A DNA stretch of 12,579 bases. Source: JAZRUF01 sp045652405 (GTDB lineage: Bacteria > Bacillota > Clostridia > Oscillospirales > JAAYXM01). Below, one piece after another: positions 1-7,332 of this stretch; position 1 is the first letter of the stretch; every line of letters starts with the position of its first letter. Made by a program: the position numbers and the translations under genes. The stretch spans positions 1 through 12,579 of the forward strand of contig JAZRUF010000003.1 in the NCBI GenBank assembly GCA_045652405.1, written 5' to 3'. The notes under the pieces were generated by a model. That model saw nothing but the letters and a program-made list of their open reading frames with translations, ran no database searches and was not told where the DNA came from.

Positions 1-999
1 CCCCATCCGTTTAATCATATTCATCTCATAATTGAGGCGGTTGAGATATTCACTCTCCGCACTCGGATAACGCCTGTTAAATCCTTCAAGTACAAGAGTA
101 TCAAAATACTCCTCCGAGCTTTCATATTCTTCCGGTACGTCATACTGCGGTAAATGGTGAACACCGAACTCAAATTCCACATTGCACTGTTCTGCAATTT
201 TAACCGTGTTCTCCAAAGCTTCCTGATGCTTTGGGAAAAGAGCCGCCATTTCATCGTATGATTTTATATAAAACTCCTCGCCGTCAAACCTCATGCGGTC
301 AGGGTCATCCAACGTTTTATTCATCTGTATGCACATGAGCACATCCTGAACATATGCATCCTCACGCTTTACATAATGTGCGTCATTAGTTGCAACAAGC
401 GGGATACCCGTCTCATCCGAAATTCTGAAAAGTGCCTGATTTACACGTTCTTGTTCCTCTATGCCGTGGTCCTGAATTTCAAGGTAGAAATTACCCTCTC
501 CGAATATATCGGAAAGCCTGAGTGCATATTCCTTTGCCGCCTGATAATCACCGCGCAAAATAAGGCGCGGAATGGTTCCTGCAATGCACGCAGAGCAGCA
601 AATAAGACCTTCCGAATGTTCACTCAAAAGCTCAATATCAATTCTTGGTTTATTGTAAAATCCGGTTGTAAACCCTTGGCTTACAAGGTTAATAAGATTC
701 TGATATCCGGTTTGATTTTTGCACAGCAAAACAAGATGCGCGCTCTCACCGTCAAGCTCATGCGTTTTATCCGTCATGCGCCGCGGTGCGACGTACACCT
801 CGCATCCAATTATAGGTTTTATACCCTCAGCCTTTGCAGCTTTATAAAAATCAACTACACCGTACATTACGCCGTGGTCGGTAATAGCCACCGCGCTCTG
901 CCCTATTTCCTTTACGTGTGCAATCAAATCCTTTATCCGGCAAGCACCGTCAAGCAAGCTATATTCACTGTGGACATGAAGATGAACAAAATCCCCCAT
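1..999 (-). CDS. dnaE: DNA polymerase III alpha subunit, N-terminal part (PHP domain), cut by the left edge
   Basis: The first 333 residues of the replicative polymerase are visible; the family is usually about 1100-1200 residues, so most of the gene lies outside. I translated most of this stretch by hand and found no frameshift. It starts MGDFVHLHVHSEY, the classic DnaE N-terminus, and is a PHP (polymerase and histidinol phosphatase) domain. Putative metal-site residues are seen in HLHVHS (6-11), TDHG (D41, H42), GCEVYV (E67), QDHG (D177, H178) and TNDAHY (D206, H208), so the PHP metal site looks intact. The DVLMCIQ motif after residue 218 is also typical of DnaE. In many bacteria such an intact PHP site gives or supports 3'-5' exonuclease proofreading; that is family knowledge, not shown here. 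The ATG at 999 has a GAGGGGAT ribosome binding site inside the end of whiA, one base after the whiA stop, so the genes are probably translationally coupled. It is the last visible gene of the murB operon. Confidence 0.97.
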   Translation of the reverse strand, partial: MGDFVHLHVHSEYSLLDGACRIKDLIAHVKEIGQSAVAITDHGVMYGVVDFYKAAKAEGIKPIIGCEVYVAPRRMTDKTHELDGESAHLVLLCKNQTGYQNLINLVSQGFTTGFYNKPRIDIELLSEHSEGLICCSACIAGTIPRLILRGDYQAAKEYALRLSDIFGEGNFYLEIQDHGIEEQERVNQALFRISDETGIPLVATNDAHYVKREDAYVQDVLMCIQMNKTLDDPDRMRFDGEEFYIKSYDEMAALFPKHQEALENTVKIAEQCNVEFEFGVHHLPQYDVPEEYESSEEYFDTLVLEGFNRRYPSAESEYLNRLNYEMNMIKRMG

Positions 1000-1000
1000 T

Positions 1001-1927
1001 TTAATCCCCTCTTTTTTCAGTGCTTTTTTCTTTTAACTCTTTTGCCGTTTCAATGATTTTCTTAAACCTATGATTGAGTCCTGATTTACTTATTCCAAGC
1101 ATTGCCGCAAGCTCAGATAGCGGCATTTCCTCATTTTCACGCCTGAGCTTTGCCGCTTCAAAAAGCTTTGGTGGAAGAGACTCAAGCCCAATAATCTCAT
1201 CTATTACTCTTATCGCATCGCATTGCTCGCTTGCCGCGTTAACCACTTTCGAAAGATTGGCGGTCTCACAATTTACTTTTCTGTTGATGCTGTTTCTAAG
1301 CTCCTTGAACATTTTGGTCTCCATAAGCTGCATAGCGCACACCGGTGCACCAATACGCGTAAGAAGCTCCTCAATATATGTACTTTCTTTAAAGTAAATT
1401 ACCTGATTTGATTTTCTAACCGTAAGCTTCGCCGGAGTATCGAGCTCGTACAAAAGCGCCATAACCTCACGGCTGAGTTGATGGTGCGAGGTTACAAGCT
1501 CCATATGATACTCACGGTCCGGGTCCGTAACTGAGCCGCCGGCAAGAAATGCACCGCGGACAAACGCCGCACGCGTTGCATCATCCTCCACCAGTGCACC
1601 GTTTAAGTGCAAGGTATGGGTTGTCATACGGTCATATCCGAAAGCATTGTATATAGCAGAAAGCTTGTCCGGATTATCTATTGTAAAGCTATACTTCTTT
1701 ACAGTAGATGCGGGTATAATCTTGCGGTCAAAGTCATACCCAAAAAGCATTTTTATTATTTTAGAAACCCGCGCTGCAAAATCCTGATTTTCAGTTGTTA
1801 TACGCAGGCTGCGGCTGTCAAAAGTATTTGCAAACAGGACAATGCCGCAAATTTCTGCAAGCGCAGTTTCTTCATTTGCAATCGGACACTTGCACAGCTC
1901 TGCTTTGACTTTTGCAGAAAAGGTCAT
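1001..1927 (-). CDS. whiA: WhiA family DNA-binding protein
   Basis: 308 residues, the normal length for WhiA. The N-terminal part resembles a LAGLIDADG homing endonuclease fold that has lost catalysis; the diagnostic segment FVRGAFLAGGSVTDP is at residues 122-136. The C-terminus carries a helix-turn-helix (LSELAAMLGISKSGLNHRF, 270-288), which is the DNA-binding unit. In actinobacteria WhiA is a sporulation-septation regulator. In Firmicutes it is nucleoid-associated and affects division and chromosome segregation. The start ATG overlaps the yvcK stop as ATGA (1924-1927), indicating translational coupling. The usual clostridial neighbours, yvcK upstream and dnaE downstream, support the call strongly. 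Confidence 0.95.
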   Translation of the reverse strand: MTFSAKVKAELCKCPIANEETALAEICGIVLFANTFDSRSLRITTENQDFAARVSKIIKMLFGYDFDRKIIPASTVKKYSFTIDNPDKLSAIYNAFGYDRMTTHTLHLNGALVEDDATRAAFVRGAFLAGGSVTDPDREYHMELVTSHHQLSREVMALLYELDTPAKLTVRKSNQVIYFKESTYIEELLTRIGAPVCAMQLMETKMFKELRNSINRKVNCETANLSKVVNAASEQCDAIRVIDEIIGLESLPPKLFEAAKLRRENEEMPLSELAAMLGISKSGLNHRFKKIIETAKELKEKSTEKRGD

Positions 1928-2898
1928 CTCTTTTCCTCCATAAATTCAATAAGTGCTCTCGCCAATTTATCCGGGTTATGTCGCGCATGTCGTGAATCCT
2001 CATCAAGAAGCGGGCACTCAATAATCCGTATTCCGGAATGGGCAAACCTTTCTCTGTCAACCATCATTTGTTCTGCGCCCTCTTCGGCATACTTCTCAGC
2101 TAAATCATCGGATATTTTCGCATTATTTATAAGGCACGTATCAAACAAACCTTCCCTTGAATGGTCAAACAGTGCCTGGACATGGTCATATGCAGTGTAG
2201 TTTTCGGTTTCTCCGTCCTGCGTCATCACATTTGACACATAAACTTTTTTCGCTTTAGACCTTTCTATAGCGTCCACTACACCGTCAACCAACAAATTCG
2301 GGATAATGCTTGTATATAAGCTACCTGGACCGAAAACTATCATCCCGGCATTCTCTATAGCCTCAAGCGTATCAGAAAGCGCAGGCGGATTTTCCGGAAT
2401 AACACGTATATATTTTATACGTGACCCCTGCTCCTTCTTTGCCTTGAATATTTTCGATTCACCTTTGACAAATGCTCCATTTTCAAACTCAGCTTCGATA
2501 TGTATATCCTCTACCGTTACCGGAAGAACTCGTCCGGTAATCGCCAAAATATCGCTCATATAGCGCACCGCCTGATAGAACGAGCCGGTTACTCTGTCAA
2601 GCGCTGCTAAAAACAAATTGCCGAAGCTCTGACCTGCAAGACCGCCTTCGGTAAACCTATACATTAAAAGCTTTGTCATCATAGGCTCGGCATTTGAAAG
2701 AGCCATTATGCAGTTTCTTATATCACCGGGTGGCAGCATGCCCATATCACTTCTTAGCACACCTGAACCTCCGCCATCATCTGCAACTGTTACGACAGCG
2801 GTGATATTATCAGTATATTTTTTAAGACCGCGGAGCATGGTAGACAGTCCGGTTCCGCCACCTATAACCACAATTCCGCCGCGAGTATTGTTACTCAT
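1924..2898 (-). CDS. yvcK: YvcK/CofD-like gluconeogenesis and morphogenesis factor
   Basis: 324 residues, matching the YvcK family (CofD-like fold). Near the N-terminus are the nucleotide-binding-like GGGTGLS (13-19), then VADDGGGSG (38-46) and DMGMLPPGDIRN (51-62), the diagnostic signature. VFGPGSLYTSIIPNL, in the middle of the protein, is another hallmark. In Bacillus subtilis YvcK is needed for growth on gluconeogenic carbon sources and for correct PBP1 placement, and binds UDP-sugars; I infer the same role. The start ATG has an AAGGAGATATT ribosome binding site, 13 nt behind the rapZ stop. The stop overlaps the whiA start by 4 nt. It is part of the murB-rapZ-yvcK-whiA-dnaE operon. Enzyme activity is unproven for the family. 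Confidence 0.95.
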   Translation of the reverse strand: MSNNTRGGIVVIGGGTGLSTMLRGLKKYTDNITAVVTVADDGGGSGVLRSDMGMLPPGDIRNCIMALSNAEPMMTKLLMYRFTEGGLAGQSFGNLFLAALDRVTGSFYQAVRYMSDILAITGRVLPVTVEDIHIEAEFENGAFVKGESKIFKAKKEQGSRIKYIRVIPENPPALSDTLEAIENAGMIVFGPGSLYTSIIPNLLVDGVVDAIERSKAKKVYVSNVMTQDGETENYTAYDHVQALFDHSREGLFDTCLINNAKISDDLAEKYAEEGAEQMMVDRERFAHSGIRIIECPLLDEDSRHARHNPDKLARALIEFMEEKR

Positions 2899-2911
2899 CT
2901 ACAATATCTCC

Positions 2912-3778
2912 TTATACATCGCGTGCCGAGTCCCTGTGCAGGCACTGACTGTTATACCCCTTTTCCGACACATGCTTGTTAAGCTGCTCAGCAAGCGCGA
3001 CTGAGCGGTGCTTTCCACCGGTACATCCTATGGATATAACAAGCGATGTTTTTCCCTCTTCAATATATTGCGGAATTAAAAAATCTATCATTGAATAGAG
3101 TTGCTGTAAAAAATCCTTAGTTTGCTGGAATCCCATGACATAGTCTCTGACGCTTTCGTTAAGTCCGGTCATTCTACGAAGTTCGGTAATGTAATATGGA
3201 TTTGGCAAAAAGCGAACATCAAACACCAAGTCAGACTCGGGCGGTATACCATATTTAAAGCCAAAAGACATTATATTTATCGCAATTGAACGGTTCATGA
3301 CACCGTTTTCAAGGAACATGTTCAAAAGCCGCTCTCTGAGCTTTGAAGTGCTTATGTTGGTAGTATCAATGATATAATCTGCGCGTGCACGAACACCCTC
3401 GAGCATCATATGCTCCTGCTCAATAACGCGCTCAACGGACATTCCCTCCTCCGCAAGCGGATGGCGGCGACGAGTTTCCTTATATCTGCGTATAATCGTA
3501 TCCTTTGATGCTTCAAAAAACAGTATTTTATAATTGCATCCGAGAGCTCCTAAACTCTCGAGCGCATCAAATAGGTTATCAAAATTTGCGCCGCCGCGTA
3601 TGTCTGTTACTAAGGCAACATGCTCGTATCGACCTTTTGTGGCGATGCACATCTCCGCAAATTTCGGAATAAGCTCAGCCGGCATATTGTCAACACAATA
3701 AAAGCCTATATCTTCAAAAATCTCCGCGGCACGGCTTTTACCCGCACCGGACAAACCCGAAATAATTAAAAAATCCAT
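2912..3778 (-). CDS. rapZ: RapZ/YvcJ family P-loop nucleotide- and RNA-binding protein
   Basis: 288 residues, full family length. A Walker A motif GLSGAGKS lies at residues 8-15 right at the N-terminus, and a Walker-B-like TDIRGG is around residue 58. The C-terminal domain holds RFLPNPYY (189-196) and GCTGGKHRS (251-259), the signature of the small-molecule/RNA-binding half. In E. coli RapZ senses glucosamine-6-phosphate and guides RNase E to the sRNA GlmZ. In Bacillus YvcJ hydrolyses GTP/ATP and influences competence. No GlmZ system is expected in Clostridia, so the exact partner here is unknown. The gap to the murB stop is 16 nt, with AAGGATG as a weak ribosome binding site, so coupling to murB is likely. 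Confidence 0.95.
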   Translation of the reverse strand: MDFLIISGLSGAGKSRAAEIFEDIGFYCVDNMPAELIPKFAEMCIATKGRYEHVALVTDIRGGANFDNLFDALESLGALGCNYKILFFEASKDTIIRRYKETRRRHPLAEEGMSVERVIEQEHMMLEGVRARADYIIDTTNISTSKLRERLLNMFLENGVMNRSIAINIMSFGFKYGIPPESDLVFDVRFLPNPYYITELRRMTGLNESVRDYVMGFQQTKDFLQQLYSMIDFLIPQYIEEGKTSLVISIGCTGGKHRSVALAEQLNKHVSEKGYNSQCLHRDSARDV

Positions 3779-3794
3779 TTATCCACACATCCTT

Positions 3795-4700
3795 TTATAT
3801 ATGACAAATCTCACATTCAAGCTCTACTCCCGTGTTTTTAAGCACGGTCTCTTTTATATAATCAATAAGTCTTCGTACATCGTCGCATGTCGCATTTCCG
3901 GTATTAATTATAAACCCCGCATGCTTATCCGACACCTGCGCACCGCCTATCCGATACCCTTTAAGACCGCTATTTTCTATAAGAGCTCCCGCAAAATGCC
4001 CTTTAGGTCTTTTAAAAACGCTTCCCGCGCTTGGGTATTCAAGAGGTTGCTTTTCACGCCGTCTCGTCATAAGCTCATCCATAGTTTTGGAAATATTAGC
4101 TTCATCGCCGTGTTTTAATTTAAATGTACTCGAGAGGATAATTCTTTCAGGTTCTTTCTTGAATATACTCTCTCTATACCCCAATTCATGGGACTTGGCA
4201 TCCAACTCATAGACCTGACCGTCTGGCGAGAAATACGTAGATTTTACAAGAACTTGGCTTATTTCTCCGCCATATGCTCCCGCATTCATGACCACTGCAC
4301 CGCCGACACTTCCCGGAATGCCATACAAGCACTCCATACCGGTGAGAGAATTGTTTTTTGCACACTTGGCGACTGATACCAAAAGCACTCCTGCTTCTGC
4401 ACGGATTTCATCACCGTTGCATTCGCAGGTCCCGCTACATAGCTTTACTACTACCCCATCAATGCCCGAATCGGAAACCAACAAATTACTCCCATTTCCG
4501 ATTACAAGCGGGTGGATTCCAAATTTATATAAAGTTTCAAACACGTATACGGTTGCAGCTTCACCGCGCGGTTGAATAAAAGCTTTAGCAGGACCGCCTA
4601 TTTTAAATGTAGTATGGCGGCTCATGGGTTCATCCCTCATAACCGAAACATCCGGACGACCGCTAAACTGCTCTGTTAATTTTTCAAGAATGTGATCCAT
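3795..4700 (-). CDS. murB: UDP-N-acetylenolpyruvoylglucosamine reductase (MurB, type II)
   Basis: 301 residues from the chosen start. MurB is a cytoplasmic FAD enzyme that reduces UDP-GlcNAc-enolpyruvate to UDP-MurNAc with NADPH, the second step of peptidoglycan precursor synthesis. FAD-binding motifs are seen as GNGSNLLV (68-75) and IPGSVGGAVVMNAGAYGGEI (128-147). The active-site arginine is in YRES (175-178), the proton-donor serine in PSAGSVFKRP (S227), and a glutamate in the C-terminal ELE (293-295). The missing long insertion loop fits the short Bacillus-type class. An in-frame GTG at 4712 could start four codons earlier, but I prefer the ATG at 4700 because GGTGG lies 8 nt upstream of it and only AT-rich sequence precedes the GTG. 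It is first in the five-gene operon, with a TATAAT box 34 nt upstream. Confidence 0.95.
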   Translation of the reverse strand: MDHILEKLTEQFSGRPDVSVMRDEPMSRHTTFKIGGPAKAFIQPRGEAATVYVFETLYKFGIHPLVIGNGSNLLVSDSGIDGVVVKLCSGTCECNGDEIRAEAGVLLVSVAKCAKNNSLTGMECLYGIPGSVGGAVVMNAGAYGGEISQVLVKSTYFSPDGQVYELDAKSHELGYRESIFKKEPERIILSSTFKLKHGDEANISKTMDELMTRRREKQPLEYPSAGSVFKRPKGHFAGALIENSGLKGYRIGGAQVSDKHAGFIINTGNATCDDVRRLIDYIKETVLKNTGVELECEICHI

Positions 4701-4733
4701 ATTGTAAACCACCGTTTCTTTATTCTTTAAATT

Positions 4734-4739
4734 ATTATA
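4734..4739 (-). promoter_or_regulatory. Candidate -10 box for the murB operon
   Basis: On the minus strand a perfect TATAAT lies 33 bp before the murB ATG, in a very AT-rich stretch. No good TTGACA is found 16-18 bp further upstream (closest is TTCTAT), so the promoter is plausible but may need an activator or be weak. Confidence 0.4.
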
Positions 4740-4773
4740 TCAAATTTCATATAAAAATAGAAGAGGTAAACAC

Positions 4774-4806
4774 AAAAAAGCAACGGACAGAATTTTTCTG
4801 TCCGTT
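4774..4806 (-). terminator. Rho-independent terminator of the small membrane protein gene
   Basis: A perfect 11-bp inverted repeat (AACGGACAGAA, loop TTT, TTCTGTCCGTT; 4782-4792 and 4796-4806) is followed on the minus strand by GC and six T (4779-4774). On the plus strand no T-run follows, so it serves minus-strand transcripts coming from the gene ending at 4845 and insulates the murB promoter. Confidence 0.85.
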
Positions 4807-4844
4807 CAAACTATATTAGCAAGCTATATAAAATTTCATATTCA

Positions 4845-5036
4845 TTATTTATTCTTACCAATCTTAGTAAGAATCACACCTGTGCAGATTATGATTTCAA
4901 CCGCTAAAAAGAATGCAGCTCCAACCACGGCTCCGTCAAGTGAGTTTCCAAAAGATGTAACACACATTGCCAAAAAGAGCCACTCCAATACTACAACGCC
5001 CAAACAAATCAAAGCATATTTAAAAACATTGTACAT
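4845..5036 (-). CDS. Small two-helix membrane protein of unknown function
   Basis: 63 residues from the chosen ATG. The reading frame also contains an ATG at 5051, but a perfect GGAGGT overlaps that codon and sits 8 nt before the ATG at 5036, so the shorter form is the likely product. Two hydrophobic segments (about residues 7-29 and 36-57) flank a short polar turn with GNSLDG, and the C-terminus is basic (KIGKNK). This predicts two membrane helices, probably with both ends inside. I do not recognise a family. It has a clear terminator 39 bp downstream. Any promoter would have to overlap the hairpin that ends the upstream ABC ATPase gene, so it may depend on read-through or on a weak TACTAT/TATAAA box around 5061-5070. 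Confidence 0.7.
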   Translation of the reverse strand: MYNVFKYALICLGVVVLEWLFLAMCVTSFGNSLDGAVVGAAFFLAVEIIICTGVILTKIGKNK

Positions 5037-5072
5037 GCATATTACCTCCATGCATTCCGACTTTATAGTATT

Positions 5073-5103
5073 AAACGGAGTTGCCTTTACGACAACTCCG
5101 TTT
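5073..5103 (-). terminator. Hairpin terminator-like element downstream of the ABC ATPase gene
   Basis: A perfect 11-bp inverted repeat (AAACGGAGTTG / CAACTCCGTTT; 5073-5083 and 5093-5103) with a 9-nt loop begins 17 nt after the ABC ATPase stop. The T tract on the minus strand is short (TTTAAT), and the plus strand has TTTTAATAT, so it may be a leaky or bidirectional terminator. It separates the ATPase gene from the small membrane protein gene. Confidence 0.6.
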
Positions 5104-5119
5104 TAATATCAATTTAAAA

Positions 5120-6232
5120 CTAGTTGGTGATAGTCTTCTCAGTATCCTTATCGAACAGGTGAATCTTGTTCATATCGAATGCAATCTTCAGACGGTCACC
5201 AGCCTTGGTGTGTGCGCGCGGAGATACGCGAGCGGTCAGATTGATGCCTTCGCATACCAGGTACAGGTAAGTCTCAGCACCCATCGGCTCAACAACGGTA
5301 ACATCTGCATCTGCCAGAGCGTTCGGGAACTGGCTGATGTAAATCTCTTCGTCGTGGATAGACTCAGGACGGATACCTGCGATAACTTCCTTGCCGATGT
5401 ATGCCATAACCTCAGGCTTGCGGCCCTTAGCTTCAGGCAGTGCCAGCTTGGTGTTTCCGATTTCAACATAGGTAACACCGTCTGCCTCGGTGAGTTTTGC
5501 CTCGAAGGTGTTCATCTGCGGTGAACCCATGAATGTAGCAACGAACAGGTTGCAGGGTGTATCATAAAGTACGGTCGGTGCAGCAATCTGCTGAACAAAT
5601 CCGTCCTTCATAACAACGATACGTGAACCCATGGTCATAGCCTCTACCTGGTCATGGGTAACATAAATGAAAGTAGTAGCAAGTCTCTGATGCAGTTTGG
5701 AAAGCTCACTGCGCATTGATGCACGAAGCTTAGCATCGAGGTTGGAAAGCGGCTCGTCGAGGAGGAAGACCTTCGGGCTACGAACGATAGCACGACCGAG
5801 AGCAACACGCTGTCTCTGACCGCCGGACAGAGCCTTCGGCTTTCTGTCGAGCAGGTGGTCAATCTCAAGAATCTTAGCAGCCTCGTCAACACGGCGCTGA
5901 ATCTCTGCCTTCGGAATCTTACGCAGCTTCAGACCAAATGCCATGTTCTCGAAAACCGTCATATGCGGATAAAGAGCATAGTTTTGGAAAACCATTGCGA
6001 TGTCGCGATCCTTCGGAGCAACATCATTTACGAGTACATCATCGATGTACAGCTCGCCTTCGGAAATCTCCTCAAGACCTGCGATCATACGCAGAGTGGT
6101 GGACTTACCACAGCCTGACGGACCGACGAGAATGACAAATTCTTTGTCTTCAATGTCGATATTGAAGTCAGAAACAGCAGTAACGCCGCCTGCAAATCTT
6201 TTGTAGACATGTTCTAATTTTACGCTTGACAT
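5120..6232 (-). CDS. msmX: Carbohydrate ABC transporter ATP-binding protein (MsmX/UgpC/MalK type)
   Basis: 370 residues, normal for CUT1 sugar-importer ATPases. The nucleotide-binding domain shows Walker A GPSGCGKST (37-45), Q-loop FQNYALYP (Q83), signature LSGGQ (135-139), Walker B VFLLDEP (D159, E160) and H-loop THDQ (H193). The region after about residue 240 is the regulatory TOBE-type domain typical of MalK/UgpC/MsmX. It would hydrolyse ATP on the inner face of the membrane to power sugar uptake. No permease or binding-protein genes lie nearby, and the gene appears monocistronic. This matches the Bacillus MsmX arrangement, where one ATPase serves several sugar importers; sharing is an inference here. 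A perfect GGAGGT lies 6 nt before the ATG. The gene's reading is more GC-rich and codon-biased than its neighbours, fitting high expression. Confidence 0.93.
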   Translation of the reverse strand: MSSVKLEHVYKRFAGGVTAVSDFNIDIEDKEFVILVGPSGCGKSTTLRMIAGLEEISEGELYIDDVLVNDVAPKDRDIAMVFQNYALYPHMTVFENMAFGLKLRKIPKAEIQRRVDEAAKILEIDHLLDRKPKALSGGQRQRVALGRAIVRSPKVFLLDEPLSNLDAKLRASMRSELSKLHQRLATTFIYVTHDQVEAMTMGSRIVVMKDGFVQQIAAPTVLYDTPCNLFVATFMGSPQMNTFEAKLTEADGVTYVEIGNTKLALPEAKGRKPEVMAYIGKEVIAGIRPESIHDEEIYISQFPNALADADVTVVEPMGAETYLYLVCEGINLTARVSPRAHTKAGDRLKIAFDMNKIHLFDKDTEKTITN

Positions 6233-6322
6233 TATATGACCTCCATCATATTCATTCTATTATGAAAGCAGCACTTATTCCCTCTTTACAGTACTGAAAT
6301 AATTTTAACACGTTTTATTCTT

Positions 6323-6347
6323 TTTGGCTATTCTCTAATTAACCAAA
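6323..6347. promoter_or_regulatory. Imperfect palindrome, possible operator upstream of the ABC ATPase gene
   Basis: A 25-bp imperfect inverted repeat with outer arms TTTGG / CCAAA and inner TATT / AATTA lies about 90-115 bp upstream of the ATPase start. It could be an operator or a weak hairpin. The 200-bp gap 6233-6433 otherwise holds the ATPase leader (GGAGGT), a possible TAAAAT box near 6303-6308 on the minus strand, and no clear terminator for the gene ending at 6434. Confidence 0.25.
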
Positions 6348-6433
6348 GGTTTGCATCTTCCTTTGTACAACTTGTCTTGTCAAATTAACGGAAATTTTTT
6401 AAATACCGCTCTGTTTTTGTGCATTTTTTGCAT

Positions 6434-7156
6434 TCAACAAAGCCCACAAGCGTTTCTAAGCCTGTTTTCTTCCTCGTCAGTCAACTCCCTAAACCCGCAT
6501 GGCTCTAAGGATAAATCAAGGTGTACACCACCTATGGACTCCCTTTTTAGGTAAATTACACATTTGTTTCTGGCAATAAACATCCTCTTGAGTTGGTGAA
6601 ATCTTCCTTCACGCAATGTTACCCGCGCCTCTGATTGGGTCCCGGAGGAGATTATCTCAAGCTCAGCTGGTGCGCAGAGAATTCCGCCGTCTATCGTTAT
6701 GCCACGGTTAAATGCTTTTATATCATCTTCTCCAAGCTCGCCTTCAACGCGAACATAGTAAACCTTGTCCACATGCCGGCGGGGTGACATAAGCCCATGA
6801 GCGAGTGCGCCGTCACTTGTCATAAGAACAAAGCCCTCAGCATCCTTATCGAGCCTACCCGCAGGAAACAAGCCAAGCTTTTGATATTTCTGCGGTAAAA
6901 GGGATAAAACGGTACGGTCCTTCTTATCCTCGGTTGCTGTTACCACCCCTGCAGGCTTATACACCATAAGAGAATAATTTTCACGAAAAGAAAACAGATT
7001 GCCGTCTACATATATTTCATGCTTTTCCGGGTCGACTGCGCTCTCCGGCTTTATTGATGTCATACCGCTTACTCTGACTCGCCCCGCACGTATCATATTT
7101 TTAACCTCCGTGCGGCTCCATTCTCCACCCGAAGCAAGACATTTATCCAAACGCAT
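6434..7156 (-). CDS. rsuA: RsuA-type pseudouridine synthase (16S rRNA, probably U516)
   Basis: 240 residues from the chosen start. The N-terminal S4 RNA-binding domain (MRLDKCLASGGEWSRTEVKN, residues 1-20 onward) is followed by the catalytic domain with MVYKPAGVV (64-72), the catalytic aspartate in GRLDKDAEG (D103), and EGRFHQLKRM near residue 190. This is the RsuA/RluB/E/F family, which turns uridine into pseudouridine in rRNA. The length and S4 domain favour RsuA, but RluB-like specificity cannot be excluded. The usual Thr in the GRLDxxTxG motif is Ala or Glu here, a mild deviation. A GTG at 7174 extends the frame by six codons, but GGAGG overlaps that extension and lies 9 nt before the ATG at 7156, which I therefore chose. 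It is divergent from the clpB unit. Confidence 0.9.
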   Translation of the reverse strand: MRLDKCLASGGEWSRTEVKNMIRAGRVRVSGMTSIKPESAVDPEKHEIYVDGNLFSFRENYSLMVYKPAGVVTATEDKKDRTVLSLLPQKYQKLGLFPAGRLDKDAEGFVLMTSDGALAHGLMSPRRHVDKVYYVRVEGELGEDDIKAFNRGITIDGGILCAPAELEIISSGTQSEARVTLREGRFHQLKRMFIARNKCVIYLKRESIGGVHLDLSLEPCGFRELTDEEENRLRNACGLC

Positions 7157-7182
7157 TGCGCTTTCCCTCCGCACTTTTACTT

Positions 7183-7188
7183 ATTATA
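7183..7188 (-). promoter_or_regulatory. Candidate -10 box for the pseudouridine synthase gene
   Basis: On the minus strand TATAAT occurs 26 bp before the ATG at 7156, within TATATATAATAAG. No good -35 is found at 16-18 bp, so this is a weak assignment. Confidence 0.35.
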
Positions 7189-7225
7189 TATAGTTTATCA
7201 TATCTTTTTGTTTTTGAAAAGCATG

Positions 7226-7239
7226 GGAAAGCGTTTACG
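7226..7239. promoter_or_regulatory. cre-like sequence in the divergent intergenic region
   Basis: GGAAAGCGTTTACG matches the catabolite-responsive element pattern TGNAARCGNWWWCA at all but the first and last positions. It lies between the divergent rsuA and clpB-unit promoters, upstream of both, 32 bp before the -35 of the plus-strand promoter. A chance match is possible. Confidence 0.25.
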
Positions 7240-7270
7240 GAAGTTTTGTATAAATTTTTATATAATTCGC

Positions 7271-7298
7271 TTGACAAATTATTAATACATTGTATAAT
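7271..7298 (+). promoter_or_regulatory. Consensus sigmaA promoter of the RHH-clpB operon
   Basis: Perfect TTGACA (7271-7276) and perfect TATAAT (7293-7298) with a 16-bp spacer. Transcription would start near 7305, about 28 nt before the ATG at 7333. The ribosome binding site AGAGGTG is at 7319-7325. No CIRCE or tandem CtsR repeats were seen in or next to this promoter. Confidence 0.85.
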
Positions 7299-7332
7299 AA
7301 TTTTAGCACCAATAAAACAGAGGTGAATTAAA

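Noticed and set aside
376..1056. Long plus-strand open frame of 226 codons opposite dnaE
   Set aside because: It lies antisense to an unbroken, clearly recognisable DnaE PHP domain and has no ribosome binding site or family resemblance.
1607..2200. Plus-strand open frame of 197 codons across the whiA/yvcK junction
   Set aside because: It is antisense to two well-supported genes and its translation has no recognisable protein features.
6379..6384. TTGACA on the minus strand as -35 of the sugar ATPase promoter
   Set aside because: No -10-like box occurs 16-18 bp downstream and the site is about 150 bp from the gene start.
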